Position numbers and translations under genes: made by a program. From NCBI GenBank assembly GCA_020724425.1, contig DYGY01000001.1, positions 153,501 through 185,876 of the forward strand: a stretch of DNA of 32,376 bases. Reading direction: 5' to 3'. Positions 8,207 through 15,473 of this stretch are shown here, piece by piece. The notes beneath the pieces are model-generated. The model searched no databases. It saw nothing but the letters and a program-made list of their open reading frames with translations, and had not been told where the DNA came from. The DNA is from Thermaerobacter marianensis (GTDB taxonomy: Bacteria > Bacillota > Sulfobacillia > DVGY01). The first letter of the stretch is position 1. Each line of letters opens with the position of its first letter.

Positions 8207-9506
8207 AGTTACTGTTATCGGTGCTGGTCTGGCAGGGAGTGAAGCTGCTTGGCAGGCTGCTCAACAAGGGGTCTTAGTTACCCTCTATGAGATGCGTCCT
8301 GGGGTAATGACCCCGGCTCACAGTACCGATAAGTTTGGGGAGCTTGTTTGCAGCAATTCTTTAAGAGGTGCATCTTTGGAGAATGCTGCAGGGCTTTTAA
8401 AGGAAGAACTGGCACGATTAAACTCTTTAATCATGGAATCTGCTAAGGTAAATGAAGTTCCGGCAGGGGGAGCTCTAGCTGTTGATAGGGAGGGTTTCTC
8501 CTCTTTCATTACTGGCAAGATTGAGAATCATCCGAATATAACGGTGGTTAGGGAGGAGCTAAAGGAGATTCCTGAAGGTATAGTAATTATTGCTACAGGA
8601 CCTTTAACTTCAGATTCTTTGGCAGAAAGAATTAAGGAGTTAACAGGTGAAGACTATCTCTCTTTTTTTGATGCGGCAGCACCGATTGTGACTTATGAGA
8701 GTCTTAATCATGATAAGGTTTTCTGGGCATCTCGCTATGAAAAGGGTGGAGAAGACTATATTAACTGTCCGCTCAGTGAAGAGGAATACAGGATGTTCTG
8801 GGAAGCTCTAACAGCTGCAACCCAGCAGGAACTGCATGAGTTTGAGGATAAGAGATTTTTTGAAGGTTGCCTACCGGTTGAAGAGATTGGTAGAAGGGGT
8901 TATCAGACTCTAGCCCATGGACCCTTAAAACCTGTGGGTTTGGTTGACCCAAGAACCGGTAAGACCCCTTATGCAGTGGTTCAGTTAAGAAGGGATAACA
9001 AGGAGGGAACCCTCTTTAATCTGGTTGGTTTTCAGACCAATCTTAAGTGGGGAGAACAGGAGAGGGTTTTTCGGTTAATTCCTGGTCTAGAAGAGGCTGA
9101 GTTTGTTCGTTTTGGTGTTATGCATCGTAATACCTTTGTTAAGGCTCCTGTTCTTTTGGAACCAAGCTTACAGTTAAAGAAAGACAAGAGGATTTTTTTT
9201 GCAGGCCAGATTACTGGTACTGAAGGATATATTGAAGCCACTGCCGGTGGTCTAGTAGCAGGCATTAATGCAGCTAGAATGGTTAAGAATGAGCAAGTCT
9301 TGGTTTTCCCTAAGGAGACTGCCATAGGTTCTTTGTTTGAGTATATTAGTACTGCTAATGCTAAGGATTTTCAGCCGATGAATGTGGCATTTGGTCTTTT
9401 TCCATCTTTAGAGAAGGCTCCAAGGAAGAAGAGAGAGAGACGTCAGCTATACTCTCGCAGAGCTTTAGAGATATTAGAGGATTTCTGCATTGCCCAGGGG
9501 GTCTAA
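8199..9506 (+). CDS. trmFO: Methylenetetrahydrofolate-dependent tRNA (uracil-54-C5)-methyltransferase TrmFO
   Basis: This 435-residue flavoprotein uses methylenetetrahydrofolate and reduced FAD to make ribothymidine at position 54 of tRNA. The N-terminal FAD motif is [11 protein letters not shown]. Cys 51 (in LVCSNS) and Cys 224 (in [13 protein letters not shown]) match the two functional cysteines of B. subtilis TrmFO (53 and 226). The C-terminus has [16 protein letters not shown], typical of the GidA/TrmFO family. The ATG at 8199 lies within the topA stop region (TGATGAATAG) and is preceded by AAGGGG; a longer frame from 8163 is unlikely. xerC follows two bases after its stop. Family and role are secure. 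Confidence 0.96.
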   Translation: MNRVTVIGAGLAGSEAAWQAAQQGVLVTLYEMRPGVMTPAHSTDKFGELVCSNSLRGASLENAAGLLKEELARLNSLIMESAKVNEVPAGGALAVDREGFSSFITGKIENHPNITVVREELKEIPEGIVIIATGPLTSDSLAERIKELTGEDYLSFFDAAAPIVTYESLNHDKVFWASRYEKGGEDYINCPLSEEEYRMFWEALTAATQQELHEFEDKRFFEGCLPVEEIGRRGYQTLAHGPLKPVGLVDPRTGKTPYAVVQLRRDNKEGTLFNLVGFQTNLKWGEQERVFRLIPGLEEAEFVRFGVMHRNTFVKAPVLLEPSLQLKKDKRIFFAGQITGTEGYIEATAGGLVAGINAARMVKNEQVLVFPKETAIGSLFEYISTANAKDFQPMNVAFGLFPSLEKAPRKKRERRQLYSRRALEILEDFCIAQGV

Positions 9507-9508
9507 GA

Positions 9509-10402
9509 GTGGATCTTCTTCTTGATTTCACAATGTATTTAGAGGAAAAAGGAGCAAGCAAGAATACTCTAGAAGCATATACAAGAGATCTGGCCCAATT
9601 GTTTCGTTATCTAGAGATTGAGCCAAGTCTTAAGAATATTAGTGATATAAGGTATTCTTCTTTAAGAAGCTATTTAGGGTATCTTCATAAAGAGGGACTA
9701 AAGCGAGCCTCTATTGGCAGAAAGGTTGCAGCTATTCGTTTGTTTTTCACCTGGGCTACTAACAGGGGCTATCTAAGTGAGAATCCAGCAAAGCTTTTGA
9801 AGACTCCTAAGAAGGAAAAGAAGCTACCTAGCTTCTTAACTGAAGTGGAGATAAAGAGCTTCCTACAGTTACCTGATGATGGGGTATTGGGGTTAAGGGA
9901 TAAAGCCATACTTGAATTCCTTTATGGTTCAGGCCTACGGGTTAGTGAGTTAGTTGGTCTCAATTTGGAAGATATTGATGCTTCCATAGGTATTATCAAA
10001 GTTAGAGGTAAGGGGAACAAGGAAAGGATTGTCCCTTTAGGTTCCTATGCTTTGGAGGCCTATGGGAAGTATTTAGAGAGTTCTCGGTCTCATATAATGG
10101 CAAAGGCTCATAAGTGTACTGAAACTAAAGCGGTATTTTTAAATCGCTTTGGGTGTAGGATTAGTACCCGTGGGGTACAACTAGTGGTTGATAAGTATGT
10201 TAAGAAGATGGCCTATCGTAAGAATGTATCACCACACTCCTTCAGACATTCCTTCGCTACTCATCTTTTAGATAATGGAGCAGATTTAAGGACTGTACAG
10301 GAACTTTTGGGTCATGAGAGTATTGCAGCAACTCAAGTCTATACTCATCTTAGTCAGGAACGACTAAAGAGAACATATCAGAAGAGTCATCCTCGAGCAT
10401 AG
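9509..10402 (+). CDS. xerC: Tyrosine recombinase XerC/CodV
   Basis: The 297-residue protein has the N-terminal core-binding SAM-like domain (about 1-95) and a C-terminal catalytic domain. All active-site residues are present: Arg 144 (SGLRVSEL), Lys 168 (RGKGNKER), His 243 and Arg 246 (PHSFRHSFATHLL), His 269 (LGHES) and Tyr 278 (QVYTHLS). Its position between trmFO and hslV is that of codV in B. subtilis. This supports the housekeeping role, resolving chromosome dimers at dif with a XerD partner, rather than a mobile-element integrase. The start is GTG 9509 behind AGGGGG. It lies two bases from trmFO and is co-directional, so it is part of the topA operon. Confidence 0.94.
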   Translation: MDLLLDFTMYLEEKGASKNTLEAYTRDLAQLFRYLEIEPSLKNISDIRYSSLRSYLGYLHKEGLKRASIGRKVAAIRLFFTWATNRGYLSENPAKLLKTPKKEKKLPSFLTEVEIKSFLQLPDDGVLGLRDKAILEFLYGSGLRVSELVGLNLEDIDASIGIIKVRGKGNKERIVPLGSYALEAYGKYLESSRSHIMAKAHKCTETKAVFLNRFGCRISTRGVQLVVDKYVKKMAYRKNVSPHSFRHSFATHLLDNGADLRTVQELLGHESIAATQVYTHLSQERLKRTYQKSHPRA

Positions 10403-10417
10403 AAAGGATGGATTAAT

Positions 10418-10954
10418 ATGCATTTTGAAGGAACAACTATTGTGGCTGTAAGGAAGGATAGCAAGATAGCTATTGCCGGTGATGGACAGGTTACCTTTGA
10501 TCAAAGGACCATAATGAAGCATACTGCACGTAAGGTAAGGAAGTTGTATGGTGGTCGTGTTGTAGCAGGGTTTGCGGGTTCTGTTGCTGATGCCTTAACT
10601 CTTTTTGAGAAGTTTGAAGGAAAGCTTGAAGAGTTCCATGGAAATTTGACAAGGGCGGCAGTGGAATTAGCCAAGGACTGGCGTACTGACAGAATGTTAA
10701 GAAGGTTAGAAGCACTCTTGATTGTGGGTAATACGGAGACACTTTTGATTGTTTCTGGTAATGGTGAAGTTATTGAACCTGATGAAGATATTGCTGCTGT
10801 AGGTTCTGGTGGCAGTTACGCTATTGCAGCTGCTAAGGCTCTAGCTAGACATGCTGATCTCTCTGCTGAAGAGATAGCTAGGGAGTCCTTAAGTATTGCA
10901 GCTTCTTTATGTGTATATACAAATGAACACATAACCGTTGAGAAGATTGATTAG
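10418..10954 (+). CDS. hslV: ATP-dependent protease proteolytic subunit HslV (ClpQ)
   Basis: The 178-residue protein is a proteasome-beta-like peptidase that forms a double hexamer capped by HslU. Conserved blocks include [38 protein letters not shown] and the GSGGSYA loop. The catalytic Thr is not at position 2 as in E. coli: the sequence reads [11 protein letters not shown], so Thr 6 would have to be exposed by removing a five-residue propeptide. Similar short N-terminal extensions are known in Thermotoga-type HslV, whereas B. subtilis ClpQ uses Ser. The AAAGGATGG ribosome binding site sits at 10403. hslU follows 12 bases later, and the two proteins act as one cytoplasmic protease. Confidence 0.95.
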   Translation: MHFEGTTIVAVRKDSKIAIAGDGQVTFDQRTIMKHTARKVRKLYGGRVVAGFAGSVADALTLFEKFEGKLEEFHGNLTRAAVELAKDWRTDRMLRRLEALLIVGNTETLLIVSGNGEVIEPDEDIAAVGSGGSYAIAAAKALARHADLSAEEIARESLSIAASLCVYTNEHITVEKID

Positions 10955-10966
10955 GGAGGGGATACA

Positions 10967-12373
10967 ATGGAAGCTTTAACTCCAAGAGAGATTGTTCAAG
11001 AGCTTGATAAATATATTGTTGGTCAGAAAGAGGCCAAGAGAGCAGTAGCTATTGCCTTAAGGAATCGCTTTCGCAGACAGAAACTACCCAAGGAAATGGC
11101 CGAGGAGATTGCTCCAAAGAACATTTTAATGATTGGTCCTACTGGTGTTGGTAAAACAGAGATTGCTAGACGTCTAGCAAGAATGGTTAATGCACCTTTT
11201 GTAAAGGTTGAAGCTACCAAGTTTACAGAGGTTGGTTATGTAGGTCGGGATGTTGAAGGAATGGTTAGGGATCTTGTGGAGACAGCCATTAGAATGGTTA
11301 AGGCCGAAAGGATGCAGGAGGTTAAGATTAAGGCTGAGGAAAGAGCTAATGATCGCTTGTTAGATCTTTTAGCACCTTTACCTAAAAGAGAGAGAAACTC
11401 TGGCAAGAATCCCTTTGAAGCTTTGTTTTCCGGGATTACCGTAGAGGAAGACCCCCGTGAGGATACTGATTATGATGATAGATTAATGCATCGTAAGCAG
11501 GAAAGGGAGCGGATTAAAGAACGACTATTAGCAGGTGAGCTAGAAGAGAAGGTAGTAGAGGTTGAAATAGAGGATAATAGCAACCCTACCTTGGATGTTT
11601 TCTCAGGTATGGGCATGGAAGAGATGAGTATCAATATTCAGGATATGTTTAGTGGTCTTCTTCCTAAGAAGAAAAAGAAGAGAAGAGTGACTGTAAAGGA
11701 AGCTAGAGATATTCTTGCCCAAGAAGAGGCTCAGAAACTCATTGATATGGATATTGTCGTGCAAGAAGCTGTTCAAAGGACTGAACAATCGGGTATGATC
11801 TTTATCGATGAAATTGACAAAGTCGCCGGCAAAGAGCATGGTTCAGGTCCTGATGTATCAAGAGAGGGTGTACAAAGAGATATCCTCCCTATTGTTGAAG
11901 GATCAACAGTAATCACTAAGTATGGTCCTGTAAGTACTAATCATGTGCTCTTTGTGGCTGCTGGTGCTTTTCATATGGCCAAACCCACTGATTTAATTCC
12001 TGAGCTTCAGGGCCGCTTTCCTATCAGGGTGGAGTTAAAGGCTTTAGGAGAAGATGATTTTGTACGTATCTTGACTGAACCAGAGAATGCATTAATTAAA
12101 CAGTATCAGGCCCTTTTGGCTGCCGATGGGGTAACCCTTCAATTCACTGATGAGGGCATTAGAGAGATTGCTAGGATGGCTGAGCGAGTCAACGAGGCAT
12201 CTCAAAACATTGGAGCAAGAAGACTGCATACAATTCTTGAAAGGTTGTTAGAAGAGATATCCTTTGCTGCTCCAGATGTTGGAGAGACAGTCGTTAGAAT
12301 CACCCCAGAGTATGTGAGGGAACGTTTAGGTGATATTGTAGAGGATAGGGACTTAAGCAAGTATATTCTTTAG
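10967..12373 (+). CDS. hslU: ATP-dependent protease ATPase subunit HslU (ClpY)
   Basis: The 468-residue AAA+ unfoldase feeds substrates to HslV. Walker A is GPTGVGKT (residues 57-64) and Walker B is IFIDEID with Asp 281 and Glu 282. The family-specific intermediate (I) domain lies between roughly 110 and 250 and is highly charged. The opening [16 protein letters not shown] and the C-terminal tail DLSKYIL, which docks into HslV to activate it, are both intact. The start ATG follows GGGAGGGG. It is the last gene of the topA operon, followed directly by a strong intrinsic terminator. In B. subtilis codY comes next, but no codY is present here. Confidence 0.96.
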   Translation: MEALTPREIVQELDKYIVGQKEAKRAVAIALRNRFRRQKLPKEMAEEIAPKNILMIGPTGVGKTEIARRLARMVNAPFVKVEATKFTEVGYVGRDVEGMVRDLVETAIRMVKAERMQEVKIKAEERANDRLLDLLAPLPKRERNSGKNPFEALFSGITVEEDPREDTDYDDRLMHRKQERERIKERLLAGELEEKVVEVEIEDNSNPTLDVFSGMGMEEMSINIQDMFSGLLPKKKKKRRVTVKEARDILAQEEAQKLIDMDIVVQEAVQRTEQSGMIFIDEIDKVAGKEHGSGPDVSREGVQRDILPIVEGSTVITKYGPVSTNHVLFVAAGAFHMAKPTDLIPELQGRFPIRVELKALGEDDFVRILTEPENALIKQYQALLAADGVTLQFTDEGIREIARMAERVNEASQNIGARRLHTILERLLEEISFAAPDVGETVVRITPEYVRERLGDIVEDRDLSKYIL

Positions 12374-12386
12374 TGATACATTATCA

Positions 12387-12416
12387 GGGGGCATCGGTGG
12401 ATGCCTCCGTTTTTTT
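12387..12416 (+). terminator. Intrinsic terminator of the topA-hslU operon
   Basis: GGGGGCATC (12387-12395) pairs with GATGCCTCC (12400-12408) through nine pairs including one G-U, around a GGTG loop. A run of seven T follows (12410-12416). It lies 14 bases after the hslU stop and is a textbook Rho-independent terminator. Confidence 0.92.
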
Positions 12417-12468
12417 GTGTGAACAATCATTAAGTCGGACAACGAATAGTTCGTCCATAGAAGCAAAT

Positions 12469-12494
12469 AATATAGGACTCTAGTCCTATATTTT
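12469..12494 (+). terminator. Second terminator-like hairpin upstream of the flagellar operon
   Basis: AATATAGGAC (12469-12478) is complementary to GTCCTATATT (12483-12492) with a TCTA loop. Further T residues follow. A-rich sequence on the 5' side could let it work in both directions. It may insulate the flagellar leader from read-through out of hslU. The stem is AT-rich, so its strength is uncertain. Confidence 0.5.
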
Positions 12495-12537
12495 CATCTT
12501 TTCTGCAAAACTTAGAGGAAACTGTAGAGAATTGTAG

Positions 12538-12568
12538 AAAAAGCTGCTATTATTGGTAACAGCTTTTT
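12538..12568 (+). repeat. Inverted repeat AAAAAGCTG/CAGCTTTTT just before the riboswitch
   Basis: Perfect nine-base arms (12538-12546 and 12560-12568) flank a 13-base loop that contains a TATTAT box. If transcribed from upstream it would fold into a terminator-shaped hairpin ending in five T. If transcription starts within it, only the right arm enters the RNA. Its role is unresolved. Confidence 0.5.
12545..12553 (+). promoter_or_regulatory. Possible extended -10 promoter of the flagellar operon
   Basis: TGCTATTAT gives TGn plus TATTAT (five of six matches to TATAAT). Initiation near 12560 would begin the transcript about ten bases before the c-di-GMP riboswitch P1 helix, where a riboswitch promoter is expected. 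No good -35 box is seen 17 bases upstream (TAGAGA). I found no sigma-D-type promoter in this gap. Confidence 0.35.
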
Positions 12569-12569
12569 G

Positions 12570-12639
12570 CTTTGGAAAAAGGCAATCCCTGGATGGGAGC
12601 GCAAAGCCACGGGCCTTATGGTAGCCGGGCTGCCCAGAG
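12570..12639 (+). promoter_or_regulatory. Cyclic di-GMP-I (GEMM-I) riboswitch
   Basis: The conserved GEMM-I core is plain: GGCAA (12581-12585), a short hairpin, GCGCAAAGCCACGGGCC (12599-12615), then GGTAGCCGGGCTGCC (12620-12634). P1 can pair GGCA (12581-12584) with TGCC (12631-12634), and CTTTG (12570-12574) with CAGAG (12635-12639). The P2-type hairpin is short: TCCC (12586-12589) pairs with GGGA (12595-12598) around a five-base TGGAT loop instead of the usual GNRA tetraloop. It lies 72 bases before flgB. In Clostridioides difficile a riboswitch of this class also precedes flgB and turns the operon off when c-di-GMP is high. Confidence 0.9.
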
Positions 12640-12666
12640 TGACACTAATATTGTGTTCTTTTTGGG

Positions 12667-12696
12667 TAGCGCTCTAAAGAGCGCTATGTATTTTGT
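12667..12696 (+). terminator. Terminator-like hairpin in the c-di-GMP riboswitch expression platform
   Basis: TAGCGCTC (12667-12674) pairs perfectly with GAGCGCTA (12679-12686) around TAAA, followed by TGTATTTTGT. A competing antiterminator can form between CTGCCCA (12630-12636) and TGGGTAG (12663-12669), reinforced by ACAC (12642-12645) with GTGT (12653-12656). That structure uses the 3' strand of riboswitch P1 and the first three bases of the terminator. Ligand-stabilised P1 would therefore favour termination, an OFF switch. The T tract is imperfect; the mechanism is inferred. Confidence 0.65.
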
Positions 12697-12711
12697 AAGG
12701 GGGTTAGAGAA

Positions 12712-13116
12712 TTGAGTGTTGATCTCTTTAATAATAACACGATGAGGTTGCTCGAGGGTGGTATCTATACACTAGGTGAGAGACACAGGGTTCTCAGTAA
12801 TAATATTGCTAATGTTAACACCCCGAATTTTAAGAGGTCTGATGTGGATTTTATGAAGTCGCTGGAAGCTGCAATGAATAAGGGTGGGGTACCGTTAAGG
12901 ACTACCTCAGAAAAGCACTTGGGTGCTCCGGTTAACAGAAATGGGGTAGTGGTTTATCAGGATAACACTACCACCATGAGACCTGATGGTAATAATGTGG
13001 ATATTGATGTGGAGATGGCTGAGATGGCTAAGAACTCTCTTCATTATGAGGCCTTAGTTAGGCAGCTTTCTGAGAAGTATTCTCTCATTGGCTATGTCTT
13101 AAGGGAGGCGAAATAG
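12712..13116 (+). CDS. flgB: Flagellar proximal rod protein FlgB
   Basis: The 134-residue protein is of the small rod type. It has the N-terminal rod motif LSNNIANVNTPNFKRSDVDF and a C-terminal amphipathic helix (VDIDVEMAEMAKNSLHYEALVRQL) that stacks with the other rod proteins. It is secreted through the flagellar export gate and forms the rod base nearest the MS ring. The start is TTG 12712, eight bases after AAGGGGG (12697-12703). As first gene of the long flagellar operon, it lies immediately behind the c-di-GMP-I riboswitch and terminator-like hairpin. flgC follows after three bases. Confidence 0.95.
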   Translation: MSVDLFNNNTMRLLEGGIYTLGERHRVLSNNIANVNTPNFKRSDVDFMKSLEAAMNKGGVPLRTTSEKHLGAPVNRNGVVVYQDNTTTMRPDGNNVDIDVEMAEMAKNSLHYEALVRQLSEKYSLIGYVLREAK

Positions 13117-13119
13117 GTT

Positions 13120-13587
13120 ATGAGTTTGTTTAGAGGTATTGATATTAGTGGGTCAGCTCTTTCGGCTGAAAGGTTACGGATGGACGTTATTTCAGAGAAT
13201 CTGGCCAATGTAAATACAACTAGGACCAGTGAAGGTGGACCATACAAGAGGAAGGATGTTGTGTTTGGTTCAAGTTCTTCTTCAACCTTTCAGCAACATC
13301 TAGATAGTATGTTGAAATCAAGTGGTGCTTCTCGCTTTGTCAGTAGCGAGGCAAGACAAGGTGTTAAGGCTATAGCGGTTGTTAAGGATGACAGTGACCC
13401 AATATTAAGATATGAGCCAGATCATCCTGATGCCGATGATTTGGGTTATGTTGCTTATCCGAATGTGGATCCCTTAAGAGAGATGGTAGACTTGATGACA
13501 GCTAGTCGTTCTTATGAGGCTAATGTAACTGCATTGAATACATCGAAGGCCATGTTCATGAAAGCTTTAGAGATTGGTAAGGGGTGA
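13120..13587 (+). CDS. flgC: Flagellar proximal rod protein FlgC
   Basis: The 155-residue protein opens with the rod/hook family region DISGSALSAERLRMDVISENLANVNTT. It ends with the family C-terminal helix YVAYPNVDPLREMVDLMTASRSYEANVTALNTSKAMFMKAL, which here is complete. FlgC forms the proximal rod together with FlgB and FliE and is exported by the type III apparatus encoded downstream. The ATG lies three bases after flgB, with GGGAGG inside the end of flgB. Length and motifs are typical. Confidence 0.95.
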   Translation: MSLFRGIDISGSALSAERLRMDVISENLANVNTTRTSEGGPYKRKDVVFGSSSSSTFQQHLDSMLKSSGASRFVSSEARQGVKAIAVVKDDSDPILRYEPDHPDADDLGYVAYPNVDPLREMVDLMTASRSYEANVTALNTSKAMFMKALEIGKG

Positions 13588-13592
13588 GCTAG

Positions 13593-13877
13593 ATGATTGA
13601 AAAGATTGGTTCTAGTACTAGTGTTTTTGGTAGTGTGAAACCTCAAAGCAAGAGTACTGTTGATTTTAAGGATCAGTTAATGACAGCTATCAAAGAAATT
13701 GATGGCTTGCAGAAAGAAGCTGATCTATTGACTAATAAGCTGGTTCTTGGTGAGATTGATGATGTCTCCAAGGTTACTATTGCTCAGGAGAAGGCTGCTT
13801 TAAGTATGCAGTTAGCCATGTCTGTTCGTAACAAGGTTATTGATGCCTATCAGGAAGTTATGAGAATGCAGGTCTAG
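13593..13877 (+). CDS. fliE: Flagellar hook-basal body protein FliE
   Basis: The 94-residue protein is the adaptor between the MS ring and the rod. The N-terminal part (SSTSVFGSVKPQSKST) is probably disordered. The helical C-terminal half holds the conserved DVSKVTIAQEKAALSMQLAMSVRNKVIDAYQEVMRMQV pattern, including the QEA/QEK-like segment and the YQEVMRMQV end found across FliE proteins. It starts five bases after flgC behind AAGGGG and is the third gene of the operon, in the order flgB-flgC-fliE conserved in Firmicutes. Confidence 0.94.
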   Translation: MIEKIGSSTSVFGSVKPQSKSTVDFKDQLMTAIKEIDGLQKEADLLTNKLVLGEIDDVSKVTIAQEKAALSMQLAMSVRNKVIDAYQEVMRMQV

Positions 13878-13905
13878 TTGTTAACTGTTGAAAGGGGTAG
13901 AATTA

Positions 13906-15459
13906 GTGGTTGAGAACTCCCGGGATGATGTTTGGTCCAAGATGTCAGGTGGACAGAAGGCTTCCATTATTGGTGTGGGTGGAATCGTGCTTGTTGCCCT
14001 TTTGTTTGGTGTTTTCTTTTTTTCACCAACTACCAATCTTGTGCCTTTATTTAGTGATCTTAGTAGCACCGATGCTGCTGAGATTGTTGAGTATCTTGAG
14101 GCCAGTAACATACAGTATGAACTTAAGTATGGTGGTAGTACCATTCTTGTTCCTGAAAAAGATGTACACCGTTTGCGGTTGACCCTGTCTAGTCAGGGGA
14201 TTCCAAGAAGCGGTGTTGTTGGTTTTGAGATTATGGATGAAGTTAAGATGGGCAGTACTGATTTTGATCGTAAGATGAGTTATCTAAGAGCTCTTCAGGG
14301 TGAATTGACTAGAACTATTAGACAGATTAATGGTGTTAATGATGCCAGAGTACATATTGTTCTTCCTGAAGAGAGTGTATTTATTAGCAAGAGCAAGCCA
14401 GCAAGTGCAGCTGTGCTTTTAGACATACAACCCGGGGTTGAATTAGATAGTTCACAGGTTAAGGGTATTGTACATCTGGTGGCACGTAGTGTTGAGGGAC
14501 TAGATCCTGAAGATGTCACCGTTATTGATACTAACGGTAGGATTCTTTCTGGAGATGATGGTGCATCGCAATCCTCCGCTACTGCAATTAAAAAAATTGA
14601 GACCCAACGTGATTTTGAACAGCAGTTAGAAAACAGTGTTAATTCTTTGTTAGAGAACATCTTTGGACGCGGTAATGTGGCTACCAGGGTTAATGCCTCT
14701 TTAAACATGGATGAACGCTATATTGAAAGACAGCTTTTTGAACCAATTGTGGATGGGGAAGAGATTGTTCGTAGTGTTTATGAGTTGCAGGAAAGGTTTA
14801 GTAGTGAGGGTGCTGACGATGGTGGTTTTGTTGGTTCCTCTTCAAATCTAGATATTCCTACCTATCCTGGCACTACAGGGTCTTCATCAGCTTCTGAGTA
14901 TGAGCGCATTGAGAGTACTAGAAATGTTGAATTAAATGAAATACGGGAACACATTGTAGTCTCCCCAGGAGCGGTAGAGAGACTCAGTGTGGCTGTAGTT
15001 GTAAACCAGGAGTTAACAGAAGAGGAACAACAAGCTGTCACTAATCTTGTTGCTGCAAGTATTGGTTATGATGCCAATAGGGAGGATGTCATTAGTATCA
15101 TCGGTATGCCTTTTGATACTTCCTGGTTAGATGACCTAAAGGGTGCTTTTGATACAGATTATGTACCGATAGAGGAACCTAAACAGGAGTTTCCCTGGGT
15201 AGCTGTTGTGGTAGTTGGCAGCCTAATTCTTCTGATTCTAGTTGTTTCTCTCATCCTTATTTCCTCTAAAAGGAAAAAGGTTGATGAAACCACTAAACTA
15301 ATTAAGGAAATTGAACGATTAAAGGCACAACAGGAAACCTCTGTTGGTATGGATTATGATGCTCAAAGAGGTAATCCAGATTGGGATCGCTTAACTGAGT
15401 TAGCCAAAAGAAGGCCTGAAGAGGTAGCGCAACTCTTAAGGGCCTGGTTGATGGATTGA
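13906..15459 (+). CDS. fliF: Flagellar MS-ring protein FliF
   Basis: The 517-residue protein builds the membrane MS ring on which the motor and export gate assemble. A first membrane helix lies at about residues 20-40 (IIGVGGIVLVALLFGVFFF) and a second at about 430-452. Between them are the ring-building motifs, with conserved blocks LRALQGELTRTI, VHIVLPEES and the ARSVEGLDPEDVTVIDTNGRIL segment. The cytoplasmic C-terminus (DWDRLTELAKRRPEEVAQLLRAWLMD) is the FliG-binding helix pair. I place the start at GTG 13906, eight bases after AAAGGGG (13891-13897); the upstream in-frame TTG 13888 precedes the ribosome binding site. Confidence 0.95.
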   Translation: MVENSRDDVWSKMSGGQKASIIGVGGIVLVALLFGVFFFSPTTNLVPLFSDLSSTDAAEIVEYLEASNIQYELKYGGSTILVPEKDVHRLRLTLSSQGIPRSGVVGFEIMDEVKMGSTDFDRKMSYLRALQGELTRTIRQINGVNDARVHIVLPEESVFISKSKPASAAVLLDIQPGVELDSSQVKGIVHLVARSVEGLDPEDVTVIDTNGRILSGDDGASQSSATAIKKIETQRDFEQQLENSVNSLLENIFGRGNVATRVNASLNMDERYIERQLFEPIVDGEEIVRSVYELQERFSSEGADDGGFVGSSSNLDIPTYPGTTGSSSASEYERIESTRNVELNEIREHIVVSPGAVERLSVAVVVNQELTEEEQQAVTNLVAASIGYDANREDVISIIGMPFDTSWLDDLKGAFDTDYVPIEEPKQEFPWVAVVVVGSLILLILVVSLILISSKRKKVDETTKLIKEIERLKAQQETSVGMDYDAQRGNPDWDRLTELAKRRPEEVAQLLRAWLMD

Positions 15460-15473
15460 TGGGGGGTAAGTAG

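Noticed and set aside
9509-10402. Mobile-element integrase
   Set aside because: The tyrosine recombinase lies in the conserved trmFO-xerC-hslVU housekeeping context, with no attachment repeats or phage genes, so it is XerC/CodV.
12437-12456. Small hairpin GGACAACGAA/TTCGTCC after the hslU terminator
   Set aside because: Only five clean pairs (ACGAA/TTCGT) with a three-base loop and a bulge; no T tract or conserved context, so I list no feature.
12501-12537. Sigma-A promoter CTGCAA-16-TAGAGA upstream of the flagellar leader
   Set aside because: The -10 box matches TATAAT at only three positions and the -35 is poor, so the evidence is too weak to annotate.
12553-12572. Sigma-54-like element (TTGG...TTTGCT) before the flagellar riboswitch
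   Set aside because: The conserved GG and GC are separated by 12 bases instead of 10, so it does not fit a -24/-12 promoter.
14295-14708. 137-codon minus-strand frame inside fliF
   Set aside because: Shadow of fliF; no ribosome binding site and no recognisable protein features.
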